A stretch of 45,492 nucleotides of DNA from NCBI GenBank assembly GCA_000403035.1, contig AQSL01000156.1, positions 1 through 45,492 on the forward strand. Reading direction: 5' to 3'. The translations under genes and the position numbers were made by a program. Shown piece by piece: positions 35,949 through 44,750 of the stretch (the first letter of the stretch is position 1; each line of letters starts with the position of its first letter). This DNA is from Candidatus Latescibacter anaerobius SCGC AAA252-E07. GTDB taxonomy: Bacteria > Latescibacterota > Latescibacteria > Latescibacterales > Latescibacteraceae. The notes beneath the pieces were generated by a model. The model worked only from the letters and a program-made list of their open reading frames with translations, did no database searches and was not told the origin of the DNA.

Positions 35949-37082
35949 TCATGTATGACTCATCATCTCGGCCGCTATCCGTGCCGCCCTTTCCGATGCG
36001 CCCTTTTCGCCAAGTTTATCACGCGCCACACCAAGCGCATTCGTGACAGTCTCACATAATCGAGTATCCTGCAAAAATGCTCCGACATGTTTGGCAATAT
36101 TTTCCGGATTTACCTCATTCTGCCACAGTTCCGGCACAATTCTTGAACCTGCAACGATATTTATCAGGCCGATATCGGGTACCTTTACCATTGTTTTTCC
36201 AATAGAATAGGTTGTGAGGGATGTACGATATACAATAACCATTGGTGTTCCCAGTATCCCGGCCTCCAGAGTTGCGGTGCCGGAAGTGACAACAAGCGCA
36301 TCCGCATGAGCCATTATATCGTATGTTTTCCCCCTTACCGGAATAATGTCCGATCCTCTGAAAAAGCGTTCATAATACGTTTCCTCAATTTCAGCGGCAC
36401 ATCCCAAAACGGAGATCACAGGCCCATAATTCTCTTTCATTATGTCTATGCTTCCCACCATTGATGGCAGTATACGGTCAATTTCCTGTCGACGTGAACC
36501 GGGGAAAAAACCGATAACCGGCATGGAACTATCTGCGCCAAGAGACGCCCTGAATTCCTCACGACTCATGGAAGAACGAACACTATCTAACAGCGGATGC
36601 CCGACGAAATCCGCATGTATCCCGTAGCGACGGTAAAAATCCTGTTCAAAATCGAAAAGCACCACCATACGGTCAACGAATTTTTTCACAAGTTTTACCC
36701 TGCTTCTGTGCCATGCCCAGAGTTGGGGGCTGATATAATACATTACCGGTATGTTTTTGAAGCTACAGTAAGGAGCTAATCTCAAATTGAAACCGGGATA
36801 ATCTATGAGGATTACCAAATCCGGGCACCATGAATCAACAAGCGATTTAACTTCTTTCATTGTGCGGTGAATAAACGGCAGGTGGCGTATAACCTCGGCA
36901 AGCCCCATGAAATTCATATCACGGACATGCCTGAGAGCATCGATTCCCTCTTTTATCATGAGCGTGCCGCCTATGCCTTTAAACTCAATTTTTTCAGGCA
37001 TTATGGCTTTCATACGGTTTATAAGCGAAGAACCGTGGAGATCTCCCGATGATTCTCCAGCGATGATAAGGACACGTTTCAT
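35949..37082 (-). CDS. lpxB: Lipid-A-disaccharide synthase
   Basis: 377 aa. Joins UDP-2,3-diacyl-GlcN and lipid X to give the lipid A disaccharide. Family motifs: IIAGESSGDLHGSSL at the start, FKGIGG, VILIDYPGFNLRLA, YYISPQLWAW, FVGHPLLD, FFPGSRRQEI, and VTSGTATLEAGILGTPMVIVY. Overlaps the oxidoreductase gene by 4 nt. Confidence 0.96.
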   Translation of the reverse strand: MKRVLIIAGESSGDLHGSSLINRMKAIMPEKIEFKGIGGTLMIKEGIDALRHVRDMNFMGLAEVIRHLPFIHRTMKEVKSLVDSWCPDLVILIDYPGFNLRLAPYCSFKNIPVMYYISPQLWAWHRSRVKLVKKFVDRMVVLFDFEQDFYRRYGIHADFVGHPLLDSVRSSMSREEFRASLGADSSMPVIGFFPGSRRQEIDRILPSMVGSIDIMKENYGPVISVLGCAAEIEETYYERFFRGSDIIPVRGKTYDIMAHADALVVTSGTATLEAGILGTPMVIVYRTSLTTYSIGKTMVKVPDIGLINIVAGSRIVPELWQNEVNPENIAKHVGAFLQDTRLCETVTNALGVARDKLGEKGASERAARIAAEMMSHT

Positions 37083-38053
37083 GGTATTCTCCGGGAAGAA
37101 ACCTCCATTTTCTCCATAACCATTGAGGCAACCTCAAGAGCCCTTTTCCCATCATACGCCGTAACAACCGGCTGGACACCGTACTTTACAGTATCAATGA
37201 AATCGGCAAGCTCAAGTTCTAGGGCATTCAAACCATCATTAGGATATTTTATATAGGTAATTCCCTCCATTAACTGCGGCAGTGCGCCCGGTTCCGCTTC
37301 GGGTTTCGAACCATGTTTCAGTCTGAAAACCTCGGTTTCTCCCTTCAGGAAGTCCATGGACACATAAGCATTCTTCTGAAAAGTCCTTATTTTACGCATC
37401 TTCCTTGTCGAAATTCTGCTTGCGGTAAGATTTGCAACACACCCCCCGTCAAATTCGAGACGGGCATTCGCTATGTCAATTTCATCAGATACAACCGGGA
37501 CTCCAACAGCGCTGACATTAACGACAGGACGTTTTACCATATCGAGAACGACATCAATATCATGTATCATGAGATCGAGCACAACAGCCACATCGGTGCC
37601 CCGCGGATTATAAACTGCCAGGCGGTGAGATTCTATGAAAACCGGGGCATCTTCAGAATACATGACCGAACGGTATGCGGAATTGAACCGTTCGATATGA
37701 CCGACCGTAAACACCAGTTTGCGTTTCTCCGCTTCAGCGATCATGGATTCAGCTTCTTCAATAGATGATGCTATCGGTTTCTCAACAAGAACGGGCTTCC
37801 CCATTGCAAGACACTGCATCACCACATCATGGTGCAGCGAGGTTGGCACAGCAACGGACACGCAATCAACATGCACGAGGAGATCATCAAGAGTATCAAA
37901 GCTGCTCGTATCGTATTCCGAGGCAACTCTGGTACTTACATCCTTATCAATATCATATATTCCTGAAAAATCAACGTTTTCCATAGAAGAAAGTAGTTTA
38001 ACATGATGTAAACCATGAACACCAACACCGATAACCCCAGCACGTAACGTCAT
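37079..38053 (-). CDS. Gfo/Idh/MocA-family oxidoreductase in the lpx cluster
   Basis: 324 aa. N-terminal Rossmann domain with GVGVHGLHHVKLL, DCVSVAVPTSLH and the GKPVLVEKPIA motif bearing the conserved Lys; C-terminal GFO_IDH_MocA domain. Placement between lpxA and lpxB is seen in several phyla. GnnA, which oxidises UDP-GlcNAc at C3 to allow amide-linked lipid A, belongs to this family and sits near lpxA in Acidithiobacillus and Leptospira, but its aminotransferase partner GnnB is absent here. A UDP-sugar oxidoreductase linked to LPS synthesis is the best inference. Confidence 0.88.
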   Translation of the reverse strand: MTLRAGVIGVGVHGLHHVKLLSSMENVDFSGIYDIDKDVSTRVASEYDTSSFDTLDDLLVHVDCVSVAVPTSLHHDVVMQCLAMGKPVLVEKPIASSIEEAESMIAEAEKRKLVFTVGHIERFNSAYRSVMYSEDAPVFIESHRLAVYNPRGTDVAVVLDLMIHDIDVVLDMVKRPVVNVSAVGVPVVSDEIDIANARLEFDGGCVANLTASRISTRKMRKIRTFQKNAYVSMDFLKGETEVFRLKHGSKPEAEPGALPQLMEGITYIKYPNDGLNALELELADFIDTVKYGVQPVVTAYDGKRALEVASMVMEKMEVSSRRIP

Positions 38054-38100
38054 ATTTTATTACCTCAAACCGAACAATAAGAACAATACTAAGTGTGATT

Positions 38101-38198
38101 TCGGATTCTTATAAAATTAATCCGAGAACGTATCTATCACGAACAATTAAGAGTTTTTGACAGGATAGTAATGATTATACAAATCAAGTCTATCCTGT
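38101..38198. promoter_or_regulatory. Two inverted repeats between lpxA and the oxidoreductase gene
   Basis: Within the 212-nt gap: TCGGATT (38101-38107) / AATCCGA (38119-38125), and a perfect 9-bp repeat ACAGGATAG (38160-38168) / CTATCCTGT (38190-38198) with a nested TGATT/AATCA stem. No T-run follows on either strand, so an operator or mRNA structure is likelier than a terminator. This is the only sizeable gap in the otherwise packed lpxD-lpxC/fabZ-lpxA-oxidoreductase-lpxB run. Confidence 0.5.
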
Positions 38199-38265
38199 TA
38201 TTCTGTAAGAAATTCAACAATCTTTGGATGGATGTACGTTTATGCCATTCATATATCGTAAATTT

Positions 38266-39042
38266 CTACATAATGACACCGCGTTCACTCGAAAGGATAA
38301 ATTTCTTGAGATGATCGACTTCAGGACCAAGATCTCCGAGATCATCAAGTTCGGCAAGCGAACTCTTCATATCTTTTTTCGAACGGAAAAGGATTTTGTA
38401 GGCTTTTTTTAAATTTGAAATGGATTCTTCTGAAAACCCGCGTCTTGACAATCCGATTCTATTAATATCAACCGGCTTTAAGGGATTTCCTGCGGCAGTT
38501 GTATACGGAGGCACATCCTTCGGAACACGCCATCCTCCTCCGACCATGGCATGACAGCCGATGTTAACAAACTGGTGTATGGGAACCAATCCTCCGATAA
38601 TAACCCAGTCTTCCAATGTAACATGCCCGGCAAGCGTGGCGCTGTTTGCAAGAATACAATTATTCCCGACACTACAATCATGAGCGACATGACTGTACGC
38701 CATTAATAAACAATCCGTCCCTATAACCGTTTTCCCTCGAGCTGAAGTACCCCGGTTAAGAGTGACGAATTCACGGATAACCGTGCGGTCACCAATTTCG
38801 AGAGTTGTCTCCTCACCACCAAATTTAAGATCCTGCGGGACGTTACCCACTACTGCATGGGGATGTAATGTAACTTCCTGTCCGAGCCGTGCACCATGAG
38901 CCACATAAGCCCCGGCCATGATTACCGAACCCTGTCCGATAACGACATTATCTTCGATAATAGCATACGGACCTATTTTTACACCCGGACCAATATCGGC
39001 ATCCGGATGGATGACTGCACCGGGATGAATGTCAGGATTCAC
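38266..39042 (-). CDS. lpxA: UDP-N-acetylglucosamine acyltransferase LpxA
   Basis: 258 aa. First step of lipid A synthesis: transfers 3-hydroxyacyl from ACP to UDP-GlcNAc. Left-handed beta-helix of hexapeptide repeats from about residue 5 to 185, with the catalytic His in MAYSHVAHDC, then HQFVNIGCHAMVGGG and a helical C-terminal domain starting near GLSRRGF. Overlaps the lpxC-fabZ stop by 4 nt. Confidence 0.96.
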   Translation of the reverse strand: MNPDIHPGAVIHPDADIGPGVKIGPYAIIEDNVVIGQGSVIMAGAYVAHGARLGQEVTLHPHAVVGNVPQDLKFGGEETTLEIGDRTVIREFVTLNRGTSARGKTVIGTDCLLMAYSHVAHDCSVGNNCILANSATLAGHVTLEDWVIIGGLVPIHQFVNIGCHAMVGGGWRVPKDVPPYTTAAGNPLKPVDINRIGLSRRGFSEESISNLKKAYKILFRSKKDMKSSLAELDDLGDLGPEVDHLKKFILSSERGVIM

Positions 39043-40448
39043 TGTTTTATTGCCTTTTTATCAATAAGTATTGCGCTTAATTCGGCTTCCACAACCACAT
39101 CTCCCATAACATAACCCTTACCGGCCATCCTGAACATGGATTTCCGGCGTTTTACAATTTCAAGCTCAAACCTCAGCTGGTCTCCCGGCTCCACAGTCTT
39201 ACGGAATTTGGCTTTATCAATACCCGAGAAAAATATTAATTTATCATCGGGTCTTATTTCAGCATCAAGCATAAGGATACCGCCGACCTGTGCCATGGCC
39301 TCGATGAGAAGCACTCCCGGCATGACAGGCATTTCGGGAAAATGCCCCATAAAAAACGGTTCATTTGCAGTGACATTTTTAATACCGACCACCCTCTGCC
39401 CCGGTATGAGATCAATAATACGGTCTACAAGAAGAAACGGGTAACGGTGCGGCATGATCTTTTTAATGGCATTGATATCAAGAAGGTACCCATCGGTTTT
39501 TTTGTCCTGATACTTCATTTTTATCCGCTTTTTTTCCCAGTAGGCATTAATCTTACGAACCAGTTCTATGTTCGCCTTATGACCGGAACGCGCCGCCATA
39601 ATATGACCCTGTATCGGATGTCCAAGAAGATTGAGATCACCGACCAGGTCAAGGAGTTTATGACGGGCGAATTCATTGGGAAATCGCACCGGAGTACCGT
39701 TTAAAATACCATTATCACCCTTTGTTACATCCATAGTTTCATTAAATAAGCTCTTGAGGTACTTAACTTCTTCCTCATCCCAGGATTTGTCAATTATTAC
39801 CATGGCGTTATCGGGTGTACCGCCCTTTGCCAGCCCGGCTTCCTTGAGCTTTTCCACCTCGCTCAAAAAACAAAAAGTACGGGCTTTGGCATACTCTGTC
39901 TCGAATTCTTCGATGTTGTACATCGCAGTATACTGGGTGCCGATAGCCGGATTTCCGTAATCAATCATCAGCGTTATACTATAGCCATCAGAAGGGAGGG
40001 CAATAAGTTCCACACCCTCTCCTTTCACCGCATCATAGAGGATATTTTCATCAATAACGATGAAATCACGGGGTGAATCCTGCCCAACAATTCCTGCTTT
40101 CTTGAGAGCCCTGACAAATTCTATCGAGGAGCCATCACAGACCGGCGGTTCAATTCCGTTAATATCAACATACACATTGTCAATTTTTAATCCGGCCAGC
40201 GCTGCCAGAAGATGCTCAACCGTATGAACTTTATTGCCGTTCGCTCCAAGAGTTGTGCCGCGACTTATATCAACAACATAATCGATATGAGCCGGGATTT
40301 CAGGTTTTTCTTTTAGGTCTACCCTGCGGAAAATTACTCCCGTGTTTATTGGTGCCGGTTTAAATGTTACCGTGCTCTGAGTACCGGTATGAAGCCCTAC
40401 ACCTTGAACCGTAACTTCTTTTTCTATTGTTGATTGTTTTTCAAACAT
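39039..40448 (-). CDS. lpxC: LpxC-FabZ fusion: UDP-3-O-acyl-GlcNAc deacetylase / 3-hydroxyacyl-ACP dehydratase
   Basis: 469 aa. LpxC covers about 1-305: KVHTVEHLLAAL holds zinc ligand His79, and FARHKLLDLVGDL holds His263 and Asp267; SGHKANIEL holds the general acid His290. FabZ covers about 325-469: IMPHRYPFLLVDRI, GHFPEMPVMPGV with catalytic His369, and LIEAMAQ with Glu383. LpxC commits flux to lipid A while FabZ draws the same hydroxyacyl-ACP into fatty acids, so a fusion balances two uses of one substrate. Such fusions are known in Bacteroidota and relatives, and support an FCB-type host. Confidence 0.96.
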   Translation of the reverse strand: MFEKQSTIEKEVTVQGVGLHTGTQSTVTFKPAPINTGVIFRRVDLKEKPEIPAHIDYVVDISRGTTLGANGNKVHTVEHLLAALAGLKIDNVYVDINGIEPPVCDGSSIEFVRALKKAGIVGQDSPRDFIVIDENILYDAVKGEGVELIALPSDGYSITLMIDYGNPAIGTQYTAMYNIEEFETEYAKARTFCFLSEVEKLKEAGLAKGGTPDNAMVIIDKSWDEEEVKYLKSLFNETMDVTKGDNGILNGTPVRFPNEFARHKLLDLVGDLNLLGHPIQGHIMAARSGHKANIELVRKINAYWEKKRIKMKYQDKKTDGYLLDINAIKKIMPHRYPFLLVDRIIDLIPGQRVVGIKNVTANEPFFMGHFPEMPVMPGVLLIEAMAQVGGILMLDAEIRPDDKLIFFSGIDKAKFRKTVEPGDQLRFELEIVKRRKSMFRMAGKGYVMGDVVVEAELSAILIDKKAIKQ

Positions 40449-40452
40449 AAGG

Positions 40453-41502
40453 CTATTTTAGCTCCTTGATAATTCGTTCCAGTTTCTGAATTTTATCTTC
40501 CTGTTGCCTGACTTTTTTCATTAAAGCCGGAAGTCCCCGTAATGCAGCTTCCAGTCTCATTGCCTTCATGTGATTTTTTGCGGGGTAGCCGGATACGGTC
40601 TCACCGGCGGGTACATCCTTGGTAACTCCGGCCTGAGCACCTACAGAAGCACCGTTTTCAACTTTTAAATGACCTGCAAATCCTGCCTGCCCGCCGATTT
40701 TTATGCCGCTGCCGATAGCTGTTGAACCGGAGATGCCAACCTGTGCGGCAATAACAGTGTCAGAACCTATGCGGACATTATGAGCGACCTGGATAAGGTT
40801 ATCCAGCTTTGTTCCGCTCTCAATAACGGTGACACCAAAAGCAGCCCTGTCAATGCATGTACAGGCGCCTATCTCAACATCATCACCGATGTCAACATAC
40901 CCAATTTGCGGAATTTTGTGAAATGTACCCTCATGCGGAGCAAATCCAAAACCATCAGAACCTATGACTACCCCGGCATGCAGTATGACCCTGTCTCCGA
41001 TCCCGGAGCTGTCCATAATCGTTACATTGGGATAGATGATACACTTTTTCCCGATACGGGAATTTTTCATGATTACAGAACATGGCCCCACGGTTGTCCC
41101 TTCGCCGATAGTAACCTGATCTCCTATCACGGCAAAAGCACCGATCGAAACGTTTTTACCTATGACAGCATCAGGGGCTATACATGCATCCGGATGAATC
41201 CCCGATGCAATATCAAGAACAGAACGGGTATTGAAAACTTCGAGAACTTTTAAAAACGCTCTATAGGGATCGTCGACAACCAGAGTAACCACCGTGTCAG
41301 GAGCTTTCAAACCCCTGGGGAGAATTACTGCACCGGCCTTCGTTGTAAAGAGATATTTTTTATACTTTGGATTTGAAATGAATGTAACATCATCCGGGCC
41401 GGCATCCTCTACCGCGGTAACTCCCGTAATTTCAAGATGCCCCTTATTGGGAGGAATGGTTGCCCCGATCAGTTCACATAATTTTGAAAGTGTACATTTC
41501 AT
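40453..41502 (-). CDS. lpxD: UDP-3-O-acylglucosamine N-acyltransferase LpxD
   Basis: 349 aa. Adds the second 3-hydroxyacyl chain to UDP-3-O-acyl-GlcN. N-terminal uridine-binding domain (AVEDAGPDDVTFISNPKY), then hexapeptide-repeat helix (about 105-310) with GSDGFGFAPHEG and the catalytic His in NLIQVAHNVRIG. A C-terminal helix ends the protein. The next gene starts after 4 nt. Confidence 0.96.
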   Translation of the reverse strand: MKCTLSKLCELIGATIPPNKGHLEITGVTAVEDAGPDDVTFISNPKYKKYLFTTKAGAVILPRGLKAPDTVVTLVVDDPYRAFLKVLEVFNTRSVLDIASGIHPDACIAPDAVIGKNVSIGAFAVIGDQVTIGEGTTVGPCSVIMKNSRIGKKCIIYPNVTIMDSSGIGDRVILHAGVVIGSDGFGFAPHEGTFHKIPQIGYVDIGDDVEIGACTCIDRAAFGVTVIESGTKLDNLIQVAHNVRIGSDTVIAAQVGISGSTAIGSGIKIGGQAGFAGHLKVENGASVGAQAGVTKDVPAGETVSGYPAKNHMKAMRLEAALRGLPALMKKVRQQEDKIQKLERIIKELK

Positions 41503-42041
41503 TGGCTTGATATTCCCTTTTTAATCTCCTCTAAAATATAATCGGAAATATCATGTTGCTCATTGGCAAAAAGCATTCCTTTTTCAGCATCCAAAATAAA
41601 ATCGTATCCATCATCCCTGCCGACACGCATGAGAACCTCGTTTATCTTCTCGATGATAGGCCCCACAAGTTCTTCCTGCTTTTTCTCAAAAATACCGCCT
41701 TGCTTATAAAGATCATCATACGTTTTGTCGAGTGCATCCCTCTGTTTTGCAAGCTCCTCACGGGTTTGTGCAACCATTTCTTCGCTCATAAGCAGTGCTT
41801 TTTTTTGAGCGTCCTCTAAATTCTTCTTTAAATTCTCACCCTCTTTTTGGAGTTTCTCTTCTTCTGCTTTTTGAAATTCCATTAACTGCCTCTGAGCTTC
41901 TTTGTAGGGCTCGTAATTATCAAATATATATGCCGGACGAATATATCCGACTTTCAATTCAGCAAAGGCAGAACTATTTGAAACAATGAGAAATAAAACC
42001 ACATAAAAACTACTCATTATTAATTTAGTTATACGAGACAT
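41499..42041 (-). CDS. skp: OmpH/Skp-like periplasmic chaperone
   Basis: 180 aa from ATG 42041, chosen because AAAGGAG is 8 nt upstream. Signal peptide ends near SSAFA. The mature protein starts LKVGYIRPAYIFDNYEPYKEAQRQL and has long charged helices (about 55-130) forming the tentacles of Skp, which shield unfolded outer-membrane proteins. Lies between bamA and lpxD, as in many bacteria, and overlaps lpxD by 4 nt. Confidence 0.93.
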   Translation of the reverse strand: MSRITKLIMSSFYVVLFLIVSNSSAFAELKVGYIRPAYIFDNYEPYKEAQRQLMEFQKAEEEKLQKEGENLKKNLEDAQKKALLMSEEMVAQTREELAKQRDALDKTYDDLYKQGGIFEKKQEELVGPIIEKINEVLMRVGRDDGYDFILDAEKGMLFANEQHDISDYILEEIKKGISSQ

Positions 42042-42300
42042 GCACGTAACTCCTTTCAAATTATTAAGATATTATGTACTACTTATTCTCTTTCATTTTT
42101 ACCCAGATTTACTTTGCACCACAAAGATGCAGGAAAAACACTGATAGTTTATAAGTTTCTCTGCTGTTTCAGCAACATGAACGGTACATTATTCAAATCG
42201 TATGAATAAATCTCGTTCAATGTTTTTTATAAATCAAAAAAATATAAATGGTTATCCTGGTTTATGGATGATTAACAAGCATCGAGGTTCACAGATATTA
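42042..42300. other. Gap between bamA and skp
   Basis: 259 nt of AT-rich DNA on the inside of the bamA-skp-lpx run. A small hairpin TTGCTG/CAGCAA-like around 42160-42180 is visible. No convincing promoter or terminator could be picked out. Confidence 0.4.
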
Positions 42301-44625
42301 TTAGTACAGATATTGCATATTACCAAATTGGAAGTGAGTCCGCCATCCGCCGACCTTATCCGAACCTTCAATCTTGTCGAAACCGTACCCGAAATCAAAA
42401 CCGATCAAACCTATACCGGGCACAAACACACGCGCTCCCATACCGACCGACCGTTTCATATCAAACGGGTTTGTTTCCGACAGGTTTTGCCAGGAGTTAC
42501 CAAAGTCATAAAAAAGTATCCCGTAAAGAGTCTGAGCAACAATCGGTATTTGCAGTTCAAGATTATTGATTGCCATCGTCTCACCACCGACCTCTTCTCC
42601 GCCGAGTCTCGGGCATACCTGACGGTTGGGATATCCACGCACGAAACCGTCATAACTCGTACCGCCGGGCATAAACCGTTCCGAATAAGGTACGAAGGTA
42701 TTCTCTTTATATCCTTTCAGGAAACCTAACCTGGTTCTCAGTATCAATGAGATATTCCAGATGACCGGTGTATACATCTCATTATTAAACAGATACTTAT
42801 AATAGGAAAGGTCACCCCCGAGAGGTCCGCCGGCGATTTCAATAATTCCTGAAGTTTGCGCACCCTCTGTGGCAAACTGCGGCAAATCACGGGAATCCCT
42901 GAGGAGCATAAATCTCAGAGAAGAGGTTTTTCCGGTTATTAAATAGTAATTGTAATAATCTGACGGATTTGAATAATCAACATCTTCGAGACGGTAGGTT
43001 ATTGAAGCCCGTGAGTAATCCAGCAATTTATCGAGTCGCCTGCCGAGACTTAATGATACTCCCTTGCGTTTTTCCTCATCAAAAGCGCTCGTGTAATCAC
43101 TCCTGATCATGTTATAAATGTAAAAAGAACAACTTGTCGGGGTATCGAATAGCCAGGGCTCACTAAAACCGATTTGAAAAGCTTTACGCCTTGAGCCGGT
43201 ATCCCAGTTGAAATTGATTGACTGTCCCCTGCCGAAGAGATTCTGATTTGCAATCGATAATTGTCCGACGAGGTTATCACGTTCAGAATATCCGGCACCT
43301 ACATTAACCATCCCGGTCTGCTTTTCGGTTACTTTAAATTTAATATCAACATCATCACTATCAGTATGCGGCTCGTAATCGTAATTAACGTCCTGGAAAA
43401 AATTGAGTGCCAGGATATCACGTTTCGAACGCTCAAGTAATGTGCGGCTGAAATTCATCCCGGGATCAAGGGTAATCTCGCGCCGGATAACCTTATCGAT
43501 GGTTTTTGTATTCCCCTCGACAATCACCCTCGAAACCTTCGACACAGTTCCCTCTGCGATATCAACATAAACGTCTATGCTGTCTCCCCTGACATTTTGA
43601 ATGGGATTTATAACCGTTTTAAGATATCCTTCATCATTGTAAAGAGTTACTATGCCTTCCATGCCATATATTGAATATAACAGCATGTCTTCGTTGAAAG
43701 TTTCACCTTCCTTGTAATTCAGTTTTTCCACCAGTTCATCGTCACCGAAGAACGTATTTCCCTCAATAAAAGTCTTGCCAAATTTATACTGCTCTCCTTC
43801 AAAGACAAAAAGCATAATATTTATTTTCCCGCTGTCCGCATCGGTATACAAACTGTCCAGAAGAACTGTTGCATCACGGTACCCCTCGGATTTGTAAAGA
43901 TGAATGAGATTTCTCTTATCTTCTTCAAATGCATCCTCTTTGAATTCACCGGATCTGTACCAGCGGTCTTCCTTGGTTTCTTTCATAGCTTTTTTTAACT
44001 TTTTGTCGCTGATTTTTTCATTCCCGGTTATACGTATTGATTTAATCTTCGCTTTCTTCCCTTCGTTAATACTTATCTTCACATCAACTTTCGTTGAATC
44101 GGGCGGTAGAGGTGTAAGTTCGAAATCGACAATTGCGGAAAGGAATCCTTTTTCATGGTATAGATCAAGAATGTTTTTTCTCATCTTTGCAACTTTGCGA
44201 TCACCTATGGCCATCCCTTTTGCCAGTTTCAACGAGGTTAAAATCTCCTCATTTTTATACTCCTTGAAACCCTCGAGTTTAAAAGAGTGTATTGTTGGCA
44301 GAATATCAACCCTGATTATCGCCCTGAAACCGTTTTCCATCGCTTCTCTATTGATACGAATGTCGGAAAAGATTCCGGCTTTCCACAGGGTCAGTATAGC
44401 ATGTGAGATATTTTCCGTTGAAAGCGAATTTCCAACCTGTAATCCGCAGAGATTCTTGACAAGAGTTTTGTAACCCTCATTTTCACTGGAATCCTCGACA
44501 TTCGTTTCAACAACAATTTCCTGAATCCTATTTATGCCTTGTGCCATACCATATTGAGGAAATAGTACCTGAAGAAGCAGGCTTAAAAATAATATGATCA
44601 CACAATGTACAAAATGACCTTTCAT
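42301..44625 (-). CDS. bamA: Outer-membrane protein assembly factor BamA
   Basis: 774 aa. Signal peptide about 1-28 (GMAQ). Successive POTRA domains run from about 30 to 345, marked by repeats such as IHSFKLEGFKEYKNEEI, IKSIRITGNEKISDKKL and KFGKTFIEGNTFFGDDEL. The Omp85 barrel follows, with VNVGAGYSERDNLVGQLSIANQN near its start, and the VRGY motif of the L6 lid loop appears as FVRGYPNRQ. It inserts barrel proteins into the outer membrane. First gene after a candidate promoter at 44664-44692. Confidence 0.96.
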   Translation of the reverse strand: MKGHFVHCVIILFLSLLLQVLFPQYGMAQGINRIQEIVVETNVEDSSENEGYKTLVKNLCGLQVGNSLSTENISHAILTLWKAGIFSDIRINREAMENGFRAIIRVDILPTIHSFKLEGFKEYKNEEILTSLKLAKGMAIGDRKVAKMRKNILDLYHEKGFLSAIVDFELTPLPPDSTKVDVKISINEGKKAKIKSIRITGNEKISDKKLKKAMKETKEDRWYRSGEFKEDAFEEDKRNLIHLYKSEGYRDATVLLDSLYTDADSGKINIMLFVFEGEQYKFGKTFIEGNTFFGDDELVEKLNYKEGETFNEDMLLYSIYGMEGIVTLYNDEGYLKTVINPIQNVRGDSIDVYVDIAEGTVSKVSRVIVEGNTKTIDKVIRREITLDPGMNFSRTLLERSKRDILALNFFQDVNYDYEPHTDSDDVDIKFKVTEKQTGMVNVGAGYSERDNLVGQLSIANQNLFGRGQSINFNWDTGSRRKAFQIGFSEPWLFDTPTSCSFYIYNMIRSDYTSAFDEEKRKGVSLSLGRRLDKLLDYSRASITYRLEDVDYSNPSDYYNYYLITGKTSSLRFMLLRDSRDLPQFATEGAQTSGIIEIAGGPLGGDLSYYKYLFNNEMYTPVIWNISLILRTRLGFLKGYKENTFVPYSERFMPGGTSYDGFVRGYPNRQVCPRLGGEEVGGETMAINNLELQIPIVAQTLYGILFYDFGNSWQNLSETNPFDMKRSVGMGARVFVPGIGLIGFDFGYGFDKIEGSDKVGGWRTHFQFGNMQYLY

Positions 44626-44663
44626 GAATCTCTCACCTCATTTCACTATCCAAGTTCGCTGCT

Positions 44664-44692
44664 AATATACATAATTTGAGCAGTAATTTCAA
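44664..44692 (-). promoter_or_regulatory. Candidate promoter of the bamA-skp-lpx cluster
   Basis: TTGAAA (44687-44692), 17-nt spacer, TATATT (44664-44669) on the minus strand; both hexamers match five of six consensus positions. Predicted leader about 32 nt. Confidence 0.6.
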
Positions 44693-44750
44693 AGTTAAAT
44701 ACTCGTACTTATACTTTTTTCCACTCTACCAGTATACAGAATATTGCATA

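Noticed and set aside
42202..42729. 175-codon open frame antisense to the bamA 3' end
   Set aside because: Overlaps the strongly conserved BamA barrel and has no recognisable content.
43904..44473. 189-codon open frame antisense to bamA
   Set aside because: Shadow of a long conserved gene; no independent signals.
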